Below, piece after piece: positions 12,073 to 24,195 of a stretch of 64,000 nucleotides of DNA. Source of the stretch: Alitta virens (lineage: Eukaryota > Annelida > Polychaeta > Phyllodocida > Nereididae); contig OW028576.1 in NCBI GenBank assembly GCA_932294295.1, positions 24,125,227 to 24,189,226 on the forward strand, written 5' to 3'. A program made the translations under genes and the position numbers. The notes below the pieces were generated by a model that saw only the letters and a list, made by a program, of their open reading frames with translations, ran no database searches and was not told where the DNA came from. The first letter of the stretch is position 1. Every line of letters begins with the position of its first letter.

Positions 12073-14383
12073 TTATAACTTTTCCACATCTTCAACAGTA
12101 TCAGGCATTGGCTTTTTAAGAGTTTCCCTCAGAAAAAGTGTCAGTAAAGCTGACGTCAACCCAAACAGTCCAAATATCAGAGAAGGAAGAGGTTTCCACA
12201 ATGTTGTCTGATGAAAAGAATAAAAGATACATCATGTCATTATCTCATGTTATTTGGCATGTTTCATTCGACATAACCATGATGTCAACTTTCAATAAAT
12301 GCTGTCAAATTCTGGTTGGAGTCGGACCAGCTGTCAAATTCTGGTTGGAGTCGGACCAGTTGATACTCATTTAGGATTGACGAAAATTCTTAAATTCCAA
12401 CGGTCTCGTTACATGCATTTCGCGTGTAAAAGGTGGGCAAAAAAATCCATTTTAACTGGATTTTCACTCATATTATTAGGCCCGCACTGAAAAGGAACCA
12501 CCTGTGGAAATGGGATGCAAAAGTACCACCAGAGGGACTGGCTGGTACCAAAGCAGAAAAGCATTGTTTGATGATGTCATCTATTCAGCGATGCCATATT
12601 TGTTACCATGAATTATGACATTCATCTAATCCTGCTTATCCACTTGTTCTCCCAATCAGCCAAATTCAGTTCAAACATATGACATCATAGTTTACCTTGC
12701 TTTTGAAAGTGTTATGTTTACAAGTTTTGCAATTTATTTTTTAATGCGATAGCTCAGTTAAATATACTTAATTCTCACCATGGGACCTCCTATATATGGG
12801 GCCACCATTCCAGAAAAACGAGAAACAGTGGAAGATGATCCAAGGGCCCCCTGGTGGATTTGAGTGGGAAACAATTCAGCTGTTGTTAAAAATGTCATGG
12901 AAAAAGCTGCGGCGGCCCCTTCTCTACCAAATAAGGTCAAGGTCAACAATAACCAATCCGCTTCTGAAAAATACTTTATATATGTATATATAAATACAAA
13001 TGTAAAAAAAACAAAAAAAAGGTTGGCAATGGAAAGTATGTAAACACAAAACAGAATCTGAATTAAACACTGCTTTTGAAGATCAGTCCTACTATATAAA
13101 ATCGAACATTTTCAAATTGTTCTTGTGTCATATAGTGACGTTTGTGTGTCAGGTTATGATCAATTGTTTTAAACAGTTGTTTTCAAGATTCTTCTGAAAT
13201 ATTGTTTATTCTAAATTCATTTAAACTTGTGAGTGAGTTCAGTATGTTCTGTTGATTTTGTTAAGTCTCTAACAAAATCCAGAGATGTTTGGCTTCTTAA
13301 TTTAGGAGTGATTCCTACACTGCTCCCTAGGTGGAGAAATCCAGTATTTGGTAGAAGTTTTGATAAGTTCTAAAAGTTCTCACTAGGATCGTCTCCTCAG
13401 GGCCCACAAGGGTACTAGGGTAAAAAGGGGCTGCAGCCAGCTCTGCAGAGAGAGAACACAGAGAACACACAGAGGGAGAGAATTCAGAATATGCAATAGC
13501 TTCAAGCTATCTCTGATCCTAGACTCAAAATTCACTGTAGGAATCAATCAGGACTTCTGATCACTGACTGAATTGTCGTGATGGATTCACTGATATCAAG
13601 TCGGATTTAATGACTATCTAAACTGCCAAATGAACTCACACTCATGAGATAAGATAATCTGTATGGACCAATGTGTCTTGAATAACTCAAGCATTATCAA
13701 TACCAATTTTGACATGGATTTTTGACAAATACATTTTTGGAATCTTATCTTCAGACTCTGTCTACTTTATTCCTTGTTTACCTGAGATCTAATGAGCATG
13801 GTATTGTTCAGCCGTCTCTTAGGTATTACATCCTGAGAGGGGGTCTGTTCGGTTCTGGACAATAAGCCTCTCGCCAAGCAAGTGAAGCTCATTTTTCCCC
13901 AAATGATTAAGAAGAAACCGCACTCTACCACACTTGTGATATAAATTCAAGATTTATAAAAATTCTGGTGTAATAACTTACTTTTTAATATTATCAGTGG
14001 AATGATGGCTAAATTTGTTACACCACTGATGAAGAAACAAGCAAACAGCGACGTCTTCCGACCAAGTTTCTCGGCAACGATTGATGCTATTACGTTTGCC
14101 ACGGTGTCAAAGCAGTAGGAAATGAAAGCATTCAAAAAGACATTTCCTACCAGGGAACCAATATTAAGAGCAAGGCCATAGAATACTAATCTGTTGGTAA
14201 ACTTGAAATTAAGAAAACTAAATGTAAAATATAAGTACATGGTAAATACTAGCTTGGCTTTAAAATACTTAATCAGTATGCAATTGTTGATTTTACTTAC
14301 CATAAGAAATACTGAATCAGGGTCATCTTTCTTATAACCGATTTACGGAATAGGTCAGCAATGTTTCGTTTTGATTTCTTCTC
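12073..14383 (-). pseudogene. SLC22-type transporter D, last four exons only
   Basis: Exons on minus: 14301-14383 (ADLFRKSVIRKMTLIQYFL), 13982-14202 (LVFYGLALNIGSLVGNVFLN), 12779-12963 (AELFPTQIHQGALGSSSTVS) and 12073-12207 (WKPLPSLIFGLFGLTSALLT, ending VEKL and TAA). They correspond in length and phase to exons 7-10 of gene C. No counterpart of exons 1-6 was found between 14384 and gene B at 16157, so the N-terminal half (TM1-6) is absent. The acceptor of the second exon reads TTTCAA|G where gene B has TTTCAG|G, so the only nearby AG is displaced by one base and would break the frame. It is best read as a truncated pseudogene. Use as 3' exons by another transcript is an unlikely alternative. 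Confidence 0.8.
12302..12359. repeat. Perfect 29-bp tandem duplication
   Basis: The unit starting CTGTCAAATTCTGGTTGGAG is repeated twice head to tail with no mismatch (12302-12330 and 12331-12359). It lies in the last intron of gene fragment D. It is probably a recent replication slippage event. Confidence 0.85.
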
Positions 14384-16156
14384 CTATTAAAGAGAAGCAT
14401 CATAAAAATATGTATCTGTATGTAAAGTAGAGAGCCAAGGTAATTATTAGTATGTACTAGTATGAAGCTGCATTAATTTAATGCCCTGTCCACTATAAGC
14501 CAATATCAGACTCAATGAACACTATTTTCCCAATGAGGAATATACTGTATACCTGCCTGCTTCAGCTGTAACTGAAAATAAATTTTGATTTATTCCATTC
14601 CACGTGTACCAGCTATGATGAAGCTTCTGCATTGATTCCCGCCTTGTTTTTGCCTCATTGACCTCTCTTTGCATTCAGATATAGTATTGTTACATCATCA
14701 GTAGACAATGGCCATAGTGAGGTCACAGAGTGCAAGAACAAAGGAGAGGTAATGATGTCATAATACATAATGTAATCAGAATGAGGTCAACGAGGCAATG
14801 ATGCCAACATGGCTGCTGGCCAAAAAGGGTTTATAAACACTCTTCATGAGCGAATACCGATGGATGTTAAGCGCATGAGACGTTAAACTAGAGGTGCCTT
14901 GTACATGTACTCAGTGTCTATGCTTATGCAAGCAAAAGATGCCAACCATAGAGTAATTGTGTCGACATATCATGAAATCCAGCCCTTGTCTGCCCATCAT
15001 CATGCCACAGTAGTGTGTGAAATTCATCTATAGTCATTTGTGATTTTCTTGATTTTTTGTATCTAAAGAGTCTTCCCTTCTTCAGAAATTTACATTTATA
15101 TACAAATATAATATATAGATATTGTTTTTCTTTGTCTTGGTCTGTTAACTTGCTAAATTGCCATGCAAAGATAAAATATTCTGTTGAAAATAAATAGCCT
15201 CTGAGTCGTCTGAGTCTGAGTCATGTCTGCCTTGACAGCTGGTCATAGATAAATCGACTTTATTTAATAAAACCAAGCTTCAGACCAGTAGTTTTGAGAC
15301 ACTGAGACATCTCCACATGCAAGGGCACTTAATGAGTCAATATTTAGAATAATGTCATTCACAACAGAGGTTATATGCTACCGAACACCCGAGGAAAAAA
15401 AGTTTCGACTCGGACAAGGTTAATAATATGTAAAATCTGGTAGAACTGACTTATTCTTATGTACATATAGTAATACTAAACTCCCTAATTATCTTTCCTA
15501 CCAATTAAAACAGGTAATGTATATGTTCAATGTCAGTAAATACACATATATTTTAAGAGTGCTCTAATTACAGTAGAGAGGAGGGGATACTCAGCAGTGG
15601 GGACCAGAACACCATAGTATACTGGATTAAGTTAAAAGACATTGGATCAAGTTGTTTCTCTTTTTCCCCAGTTCTGACCCACACAGGGTACAGTATATAT
15701 AGACATTGGCCTAATTAATATCAGATGCAAATGTAGTTAATTACGACAGTCATGACTGACAGAATAATCCAATGAGCCTTGAATAATGTTCATTGAATTT
15801 CTAGGAACCAACAACATCAGCATAGACACGACATTGTTATCCGTACTTGATTATCTTGTAATATAATATGGCAAAATGGAATCACTTATTGTGATTCTGA
15901 CTCTGATCTTGTTGTACATGTTCAGTTGAAATGTGTATGACTCTCGACGTGAGGCAGTTGTCAGACACGTTGAAATGAATCACTCAAGTCTTCATTTCAA
16001 AATCGTATTAGAAACATAACCCAGGTTGACCTTTTGCCCGTTTAAGTTATGCTTGGTGCATCCATAATTCCTTTAAATTATGCTAATCAATACTAGTCAA
16101 ACATTAAGACATATAAAGAAGAATTGTAACATTTGAAGACATATACAAAATACAGC
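14384..16156. other. Interval between SLC22 fragment D and gene B
   Basis: Apart from the inverted-repeat element at 14651-14818, no exon or RNA gene was recognised. This is where exons 1-6 of gene D would lie if the gene were complete. The divergent arrangement (D minus, B plus) means any gene B promoter would be here, but no TATA or initiator element stands out. Confidence 0.55.
14651..14818 (-). mobile_element. MITE-like inverted-repeat element, reference copy
   Basis: The left end TGCCTCATTGACCTC and the right end GAGGTCAACGAGGCA are inverted repeats. Outside them the right side continues ATGCCAACATGGCTGCT. Read on the minus strand, the interior matches the elements in introns of genes A and C, including the GTAGACAATGGCCATAGTGA block seen here on plus. 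There is no ORF. Confidence 0.65.
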
Positions 16157-19100
16157 ATGGATTTTGAGGACCTGTTTCAATACATTGGCCATTTCGGCCC
16201 ATATCAATTAATGCTTTTTTTGTTGGTTGGATTTCTAGGAATATTTCATGGTTACGATGCGCTAGGAATGATATTTCTTGGTTTAACCAAGATAATTTTT
16301 GTTCCGTTGATGAATTGAAAGAACTGCCATTTGAGACGCAGAAGTACATTGCGATACCAAAGGTGAGTGAAAATAAATGAGTTAATGGTTTCAACATATA
16401 AGTCAATAGATAATGCAAAGAAACATTAAAATTCGAATTCCAGAGATTGAAATATATTAATGAACAAGATACAATATATTAATCAGGGCACTTTTAGTTA
16501 CATATCATCATATCAGTGTGAAGTATTGTTCACACAGGTCTTCTTTGTGATCATTACTTTGGACACTTTTTATTCCAACTATGTTATCTCCTTTAATGAT
16601 TTTACAGATAGATGATTCATTCTCAAAATGTGAGGTGTTTAACCTGCCATGATCATCATTGATCTACACTGACTTTTTAATGTGGAACAGAACAATCGTT
16701 GAAGCTAATGCAACTGCAGTGAAGTGTCACAAGTGGAACTATGACTTGTCAATATTCTCAAGGACTGCAAAATCAGGTACATTTTTTATTTATGTTTTAT
16801 CTCACTGATTACTGAAGAAAGAAAACTAAATAACTTTAATACTTAATAATATGCTAATTTCTTATGTCATAATTGTAGATCAAATAATAAAATAAAAAAA
16901 CATTAAGATGAGAGCATTAATTTTTGGCTTATATAAGATGTCAATTATACATTAAAATGCACTAAAATTACTGCTGCTAGGATGCACTTTGCTTGAGCCA
17001 ATCACAGCTAAGGGCGGGAACTTTTTCAGACAATAGAATTGCAGTATTCTGTTTTAGCCACCTGGTGGAAATATACAGAACCTTCTGTGAAAATCCACTA
17101 TTAATAACCATATAACAATAGAGACAAACTTTTCTTTACCAATACCCGAATACTGAAATCATTATACTACCACATTTCAAGCAAAATATGATCAATGCTG
17201 GTGGTATGTACTTCATAAAGTGTGTAATTTCAATTTGACCTTGTTTGCGGGAATAGATATTACATACAGATGACATCAACATGTTACTTGGCAGGAATGT
17301 TGGTCAGATCATTTGTATCTGGAGTCTTGTCTGACAGGTATTTTTTATCTTTGCTGAAGCAGTCGGGTTGTTTGGCACATAGGATGAGATAACAAAAGCA
17401 GAACTTTGCTTCCATAACTTACAAACTGCATACATGTTATATCGATGGTTGACCTTTAAGCCTATCATATGATTTTTTTTTCTTGCAAATATGTATTTAT
17501 ATTGTTTCAGTATCAATTTAATGTCAGTTTCACACAAGGCTAAAAGTGTGTTCTTTATCTGTTTCAGATTTGGGCAGCATAAAGTGCTGGTAGGGGGCAC
17601 TGTCCTCCATCCTCTAATAGGCATTGCAATGGCGTACTCTCCAAACATTCAACTATTTTGCTTCCTGAGATTCCTACTAGGTGTCGCTGCATTTAGTGCA
17701 TTCCTCAGTGGATTTGTCTATGGTAGTTAATCTTATTGTTCAATTAGGAAAAAAAAGACAACATATGAATAATTGTATATTCCGAAGTATCATCATAATG
17801 GTGATATTCTGTGTCTTCTCAGCTAATGCCAGCATAGTGCACAAGCAGATTCAGATTCAGATTGAATTTTTATTGTGGAATACTTTTTAATCAAATATAC
17901 AATTTTATGATTAAAAATATGCATTATCATTGATTTTGCAGAATCTGGCAGGGGTGACCTCTCAAAGATATTTGATATATTGCTTTCGGGAGGCCACCCT
18001 ATAGAGATACATTTTACTGAAAATATAGTTAGCTGCCAATGGTAAGCACATGTCTGCATCATGATAGTGCTCAATTATCACACAGTAACCGTTTCTTTTG
18101 TAGTTTAATTTCACTTAAACGTTTCATTGAGTCCAAAGTATCGACCCTATGCCTGTATTGGGTACAGCTGCACGTTTAGTTTTGGAGGAATGGTTCATGC
18201 ATTGGAGGCTTAGTTTGTCAGAGATTACAGACATTTGATGTTGGTTATGTGTCTCCCTGTTTTCCTCACAGTCTCATATTACTGGTAAGGCTTTCAATAT
18301 AATTCAATTTTGAAATACATGTGGTTTAGATAAGTTGGCATCCTCTCAGATTATGGAAAACACTGCCAAACCTGAGAAGAACAGTGATATACATAATCTT
18401 GGCTGTTATAGGACAAGCTTTTTTGGTTATAGCCAAGGAACTGAAAATTGCAAATGACTTTGCTCGTTGGTTAAATTGCACTTTCTACAACCAATTGGGT
18501 ACTATACTTGGACTACATATTTTTCATGTTTGATAGTTTGAGCCAATGGTATGCAGTGACTATACTTTGTATAAAATGGGACAATTATACAAATATCTTA
18601 CAAGTAAACAAAAAAAAGATGATCTGCTATCTTAATTAGTGTGTTGTAGGATTCTACCAGATTCTTCAAGATGGTTAAATGCCACTGGTCATGGAAAAAA
18701 GGCGATTGATGTTATAAAAGCAATGGCAAGAATCAACAAACAAAGTATTCCGGAAGATTTTAACTTCTCGGTTGATGAGGTGGGTCAGGTATTGCCATTA
18801 CTCGACAACAACTTAATATTTAGAAAACAATAGAAACTGACAATTATCAAGCTTGACAACACAATACATTTTGATGTGTCAAAATGAAAGGGCTCTTAAT
18901 AACAGTACGTTGTGGAAAGAAGGCATTTAAAAATTTGGAAATAGCTTTATTGTCATTTACTGAACTTATGCAAAAACACAGAACATTCATAATGTACAAG
19001 AAATATATATCTATCTTGACTATGCATTAATGTCTCAGAGTCAGATAGCAACAGTCTTGTTGTCTTTGTTAGGTCTCTATGAAAGTATTCATTTGTTCAC

Positions 19101-20330
19101 CTATATATATATATCTAACAGATTAGTCTTTGTGATTATATTGTAATATAGAATTAAAACAATTTTTTTTCTTACATGATAAGAAATCAAAAGGTCTTAT
19201 GGCTGACCTATTCCGTCACCCAGAGCTGAGAAAGACAACCCTGATTCAATATTTTATGTGGCAAGTAGAACTTTAACTATAAAATTAACAGTATAATCAC
19301 ACAAGTTCTGTGCTATTGACCAAGATATAAAATGAATTGAAGTGAAATGTACCTAAAAGCAAGATATTACAAGTATAGCACTAATACACAATTGCTTTGA
19401 ATTTGAAGTCAAGTTTACATAATACGTAAAATATTTGAGTCATGGCCACAACTTTCTATTTCTACCCTCTCTAGAATTTGATGATAAAGTTGGTGGCCAT
19501 ATTACCGATAGGCAAATATTTACCCATTCAAGTATTATTTTTATTTTAAATAAAATTTTACCAAATATTTTGTTTATATATACTTAGTTTTAATGTTGTT
19601 TTATTTTCAGGTTTACTGACAGCCTTCTCCATTATGGCCTTGCTCTTAATATTGGCTCTTTGGTAGGAAACGTATTTTTGAATGCCTTTATTTCATGCGG
19701 TTTCGATGTGGCTGCAACTTTATTAGCATCGTTCTTTGCCGAGAAAGTTGGTTGAAAGCCTTCAATATTTACCTGTTTCTTTATCGGAGGAGCATCAAAT
19801 TTAGCAATCATTCCATTGATATTATTGAAAAGTAAGCTTTGGAAAATGTTTTAGTTAACTTATTTTGCAGTGTCATGAAGGCCTATTATGCAATTTGAAT
19901 TCGTAATGATGTACATTTTTCCTGCTAATCTTGTTATATGTTTCTTTAATTTTGATTTGATTAATTTTGTAAAGATGCCCTTCATATTTGTCAGTTAGGT
20001 GTAAATAACAATACGTTGGCCTGACAGCGTAATTTTTGTTGGCGGGAAAACAATCTATTTTTAGCGACGCTGGCGGCGCCACCCATCACGTGATCTTTCT
20101 AGGTGATCTTCTACGCTCCGCAATCTTACTAGCACGCCAGACAAATCTCTACAACGTTATTCTACATATTCCGATAATTCGTCAGTCTTCAGAGCCGTCA
20201 TCCGTCAGACTACGTTCCGTTCGAGTGCAGGGTTTCGCGCAGAAAGAAAGTAAGCTTTTTTCACTTCCGTACCGTTTATTTTGTCCACTTACAATTTCTG
20301 GGTCACCCAGCTCATGTTTGTAAACACAAC

Positions 20331-20965
20331 AATGGCGGACGATTCCCTCATGGTTCTGGGACACAGTTTTATTCAGGGCACTTACCAACACCTGCTTGGC
20401 CCCAATCAGCAGTTAACATCATCCTCTCTAGCCCGCAAACTCAATCTGGAGAAGCTGGTTGGTAGGGTGTTTATGTCGGGACAACGGGGTGCCAAAGCTT
20501 GCGAAACTGCCCAGAATTATCTTACTCTGCCTTCTTCTTTGCTTAACCGGGTACAGCCACGCTACGCCATCTTGGAACTCGGCACCAACGACTTAGCAGG
20601 TGGCGCCGATCCCTTACAGGTTGCCACCAGTATTATAGACATTGCTAATAATCTCGTTTCTGACTATGGGGTTCAACAAGTAACTGTGTCAATTGCTTAA
20701 CCGATGGTCGGCAATTACCAATTTGACACCCACACAGTTTTCCCAACTGGTTTTTACGACAAACCAATATCTTAAGACTATGTGCGAGGGGGAGCACTCA
20801 CTCATTTACCACGTCCATCAGGGTTTCTGGGCGGATACAGCAATGACTTGGACATTGGATGGCATCCACCCCAACTCTCGAAAAGGCAGGAAGCTCTACA
20901 TTAAGTCCCTGAGAAGGGCTGTGTTCCAGGCCATTACCAGGGCCAAAAAGCCAAAAGTGCCGTGA
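20331..20965 (+). pseudogene. SGNH/GDSL-type hydrolase ORF of the Ngaro element, one frameshift
   Basis: Translation starts at an ATG in the context CAACAATGG: MADDSLMVLGHSFIQG. GHSF is the nucleophile block (block I) and YAILELGTNDLAGG contains block III with the conserved Asn. The reading frame ends at 20700 after VQQVTVSIA. The protein continues in another frame (from about 20693) to WTLDGIHPNSRKG, the Asp-x-x-His block V, and stops at 20965. One small indel near 20695 therefore splits an otherwise complete domain of about 210 residues. SGNH hydrolases are esterases or lipases with a Ser-His-Asp triad. Why retrotransposons carry them is not known, and a role in membrane interaction is only a suggestion in the field. 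It stands as a separate ORF upstream of gag. Confidence 0.75.
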
Positions 20966-20974
20966 TTCTCCTTT

Positions 20975-21417
20975 CCTGTCTTTCTTGACAGATTATTGAC
21001 AATGAGGTATCCATATTCTTAAATTGCCATTTTATTCCTATCTTTCTTGCCAGAGTTACCAGTCTCCTGTCATTTTGACACTAATCAATCACTTCATTAG
21101 GCAATGAATTCTCCTGTCAAGTTGACTCCAGTCATTAATGTCCTGTCATTCTAGACAGCATTTAGCTTCCTGTCTTTCTAGACAGCATTTATCTTCCTGT
21201 CCTTATTGACAGAAATTCAAATTTCTGAATTATTTCTCCTGTCTTTCTTGACAGAAAGCCTAAATTCCCTGTCTTTCTTGACAGAAATTATGATTTATTC
21301 CCCTGTCTTTCTTGACAGAAATTAGGATTTATTTCCCTGTCTTTCTTGACAGAAATTATCAATTATTCCCTGTATTTCTTGACAGCAACTTATTTACTTG
21401 CCTGTCTTTTCAAAATT
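20975..21417 (+). repeat. Array of about 13 short palindromic repeats inside the Ngaro element
   Basis: The unit CCTGTCTTTCTTGACAGAAA recurs every roughly 28-45 bases. Clear starts are near 20975, 21037, 21142, 21171, 21196, 21239, 21270, 21302, 21336 and 21369, with weaker copies near 21065, 21112 and 21401. Each core is CTGTC-(6 nt)-GACAG, able to form a 5-bp stem. Units become more uniform to the right. The array fills the whole gap between the hydrolase stop and the gag start and is not coding. Confidence 0.8.
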
Positions 21418-21537
21418 ACAGATTCTTTATTATCCACTATTTATTAATACACTTATTTTCTCCAAACCAATGTAACATTCCAACTTCACAGCTCTCATTG
21501 CACAATTCCTGTTGCTTTTGAATTTTCTGTTTCAGCT

Positions 21538-22620
21538 ATGCCGAAAGTGACAGCCAAATCCGGCAGACCAGCCCGCCAATCCCGCCTCCCAGCTCGCTTG
21601 CGAGACAGCGACAACAACAACGATGAAAACATCAGGGCCCCACCTCCACAAGAGGCCACGCCTGTGCAGGATGTCGTCTTAACAGCAGTGGCAACTATGC
21701 AAAAGATGCTCGAACAACAGCAGCAGATATTTGCCACAACTCTGACATCAATACAAGCCTCCCTCCAGACGCTGGCGGGTCAAATACATCAAACAGCCTC
21801 GTTGCCGATTCCCATATCTCCCCTCCCACAATGTGCTCCATCAACATCCAGGCAAGACTGCTCGGCAGCCTCTGTTAGCCAAGCCAGCGACGCAATGGAA
21901 ACACTGCCCGGTGAGTTTCCCATGATGCATAACTCTTTCCTGCAGGACAGACCGATAGTAGCCACATTCGGCAGTCCATTAAATTAAAGATCTGGGAACA
22001 CAAATTTGTGGATTTCCAGGACCTGCTGGACCCTGACCGTGTTCCAGATTACACCCTAAAGGTTATGGATACTGCTGACCAACCCCAGCTCAGCGTATGC
22101 CACAAGAAAGCAAAAGATCTCTCCTCAACCGACTAGAGTGCAGCAATGGATATTTATATGGCATTATACATTCAAAAATATCCCGCTGAAGCCACAGCCA
22201 TTCTGTCATACAGCCAGTTTATAAAAAACCTCATGCGGCTTGGCGCCAACTGGTTGCTGTATGACACCAAATACCCCACAACCAGAGAATTAAACAAATG
22301 TTCCTGGCTAGCAGTTCGTACTGACCTTGAACGAGAGGCTTTTCTGGTAAGATCCGACGACAGGACAAAGAAGCCCTTTCGTGCTCAGGCCCAGCAGGAA
22401 ACTCCTTCACCCGGGTTCCACCTGGGTACTGCTTCGCCTACCACAAGGAAGGCGTTCGTTGCACCAACCAAAGGTGCACTTACAAGCAAGCATGCTATAA
22501 GTGCGGCAAGGGACACCCCGCCTTTAACAAGTGCAACATCGGCAACGTGACCTACAAGAGTGACCGCAAACACAAACACAAGCATGACAGCGACTATTCG
22601 GACGACGACCACCGCAAATC
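21538..22620 (+). pseudogene. Gag-like protein of the Ngaro element, frameshifted
   Basis: The ATG at 21538 gives a basic, Pro/Gln-rich N-terminus (MPKVTAKSGRPARQSRLPAR) and a probable coiled coil around MLEQQQQIFATTLTSIQASL, open to 21987. The frame then shifts: IWEHKFVDFQDLLDP and PQLSVCHKKAKDLS follow, then an in-frame TAG just before 22140, then DIYMALYIQKYPAEA and LGANWLLYDTKYPT (22146 onward). A last shift gives a Cys/His-rich segment (CTYKQACYKCGKGHPAF, about 22470-22540) like a nucleic-acid-binding zinc knuckle. It would package the element RNA. At least two frameshifts and one stop make it non-functional. The block pattern is typical of Ngaro gag from marine invertebrates. Confidence 0.68.
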
Positions 22621-24195
22621 CCAGGCTTCCAAGCCTTAGATAAATATCTACAAAGTTACCCCGATAAGCAATCCATCATTTCGGGATTTACCGAAGGTTT
22701 CCGGCTTGGGTTTCAAGGACCACAAACATCTTTGGTTTCGAAAAACTCTGACTCTATTTCAAAATATCATGACATAGTCCAGCAAAAGTTGCATGCCAAA
22801 TTAAAATTAAACCGCATCAGTGGCCCATTTTTATCTCCTCCTCTCCCCAATTTCAAAACTTCACCATTAGCCTTGATCCCAAAGAAAACTCCTGGAAAAT
22901 ACAGACTGATACACAATCTGTCCTTCCCTTACGATAACCCGTCAGTGAACTACAATATACCTTCCGAGCTAACCTCAGTCAAATATCAAACTCTAAATGA
23001 TGCCATCCATCTAATTCAACTTCACTCTCCTAATGCCTATCTTGCTAAAGCTGATATCGCCGACGCATTTAGAATTATACCACTTCATCCTGACCACTAC
23101 AATCTCCTGGGTTTTTGCTTTGATGGAAAGTATTACTATGACAAGATGTTGTGCATGGGCGCAGCCTCTTCTTGTCGTATATTTGAGCAATTCTCGGATG
23201 CCATTATCTGGATTTTAAAACATAAGTTTTCCATGACTTCTGTGGTTAAGGTATTGGATGACTTTCTATTCATCCAACCATCATTCGAACGTTGCAAACG
23301 AGACTTGGATACCTTTTTGCATCTATGCACACAACTTTCAGTGCCCATTGCTCAAAACAAAACCGAAGGGCCATCCTACATACTCACATTTTTGGGCTTA
23401 GAATTGGACTCAGTGGCCATGGAAGCAAGATTGCCTCTTGATAAACTAACTGCATATTCACAGGATGTACAAAATGTCTTGACCCTATCAAAAATCACTC
23501 TTAGGGACATAAAATCGATCATCGGTAAACTTCAGTTTTCTACAAGAGTTATCCCAGCTGGAAGAGCTTTTCTAAGAAGACTCCATAACCTAACTATTGG
23601 TGTTAATAAGCCTTATTATTACCTGCGGCTCACCAGAACTGCCAAGTTAGATTTAGCCATGTGGCTTGACTTCATGAGCAAATATAACGGAGTCACCATG
23701 ATATCTCGGACAAATCATTCCCCATTACTCAGTACCACATTCTGCTCAGATTCTTCAAAAGCCGGTTATGGGATCACATACCAATCACAATGGATGTCCG
23801 GTTTATGGCCAGCGGAGTGGCAAGACCTAAACATCGTAATCCTAGAGTTATATCCTATCTTCATCGCCATATCCATGTTTGCCGATAACTTAAGAAACTT
23901 GCATGTCACTTTCTTCACTGACAATATTGCTGTGGTCGAAATAGTTAACAAACAATCATCTAAATGCAACATAACAATGCAAATCATTCGCCCCTTAGTC
24001 CTAGTCTTATTAAGAGCCAACATCGTTTTATGCTGCAAACACATCCCAGGTATTAATAATTTACTCTGTGACTCTTTATCCCGACAGAACCACACAGACA
24101 ACCTTCTTCGTCAATATGGTATGCAGCGGAGGCCAACAGCAATCCCACAACACCTGCTGCCGCAAAACTTCAGTCTGGACTTAGACACCTCCTAG
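22621..24195 (+). CDS. Reverse transcriptase-RNase H of the Ngaro element
   Basis: One open frame of about 520 codons, open from 22564 with no clear ATG, so it is probably made as a fusion with gag. Fingers/palm blocks: GKYRLIHNLSFP, then KADIADAFRIIPLHP (first catalytic Asp), MGAASSCRIFEQF and VKVLDDFLFI (the catalytic DD pair, LDD type). The RNase H domain follows: FCSDSSKAGYG (Asp), ELYPIFIA (Glu), FFTDNIAVVE (Asp) and NLLCDSLSRQ (Asp). RT plus RH copies the RNA to DNA and removes the template. All catalytic acids are present, so this is the only ORF of the element that appears intact, although its partners are broken. The DIRS/Ngaro type is supported by the following tyrosine recombinase. 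Confidence 0.82.
   Translation, partial: PGFQALDKYLQSYPDKQSIISGFTEGFRLGFQGPQTSLVSKNSDSISKYHDIVQQKLHAKLKLNRISGPFLSPPLPNFKTSPLALIPKKTPGKYRLIHNLSFPYDNPSVNYNIPSELTSVKYQTLNDAIHLIQLHSPNAYLAKADIADAFRIIPLHPDHYNLLGFCFDGKYYYDKMLCMGAASSCRIFEQFSDAIIWILKHKFSMTSVVKVLDDFLFIQPSFERCKRDLDTFLHLCTQLSVPIAQNKTEGPSYILTFLGLELDSVAMEARLPLDKLTAYSQDVQNVLTLSKITLRDIKSIIGKLQFSTRVIPAGRAFLRRLHNLTIGVNKPYYYLRLTRTAKLDLAMWLDFMSKYNGVTMISRTNHSPLLSTTFCSDSSKAGYGITYQSQWMSGLWPAEWQDLNIVILELYPIFIAISMFADNLRNLHVTFFTDNIAVVEIVNKQSSKCNITMQIIRPLVLVLLRANIVLCCKHIPGINNLLCDSLSRQNHTDNLLRQYGMQRRPTAIPQHLLPQNFSLDLDTS

Noticed and set aside
12796..12993. Open frame on plus across 12.8-13.0 kb
   Set aside because: Antisense of SLC22 exon 9 of fragment D.
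20975..21417. CRISPR-like appearance of the regularly spaced repeats
   Set aside because: Eukaryotic context, degenerate units with variable short spacers, no cas genes, and it lies within a retrotransposon.
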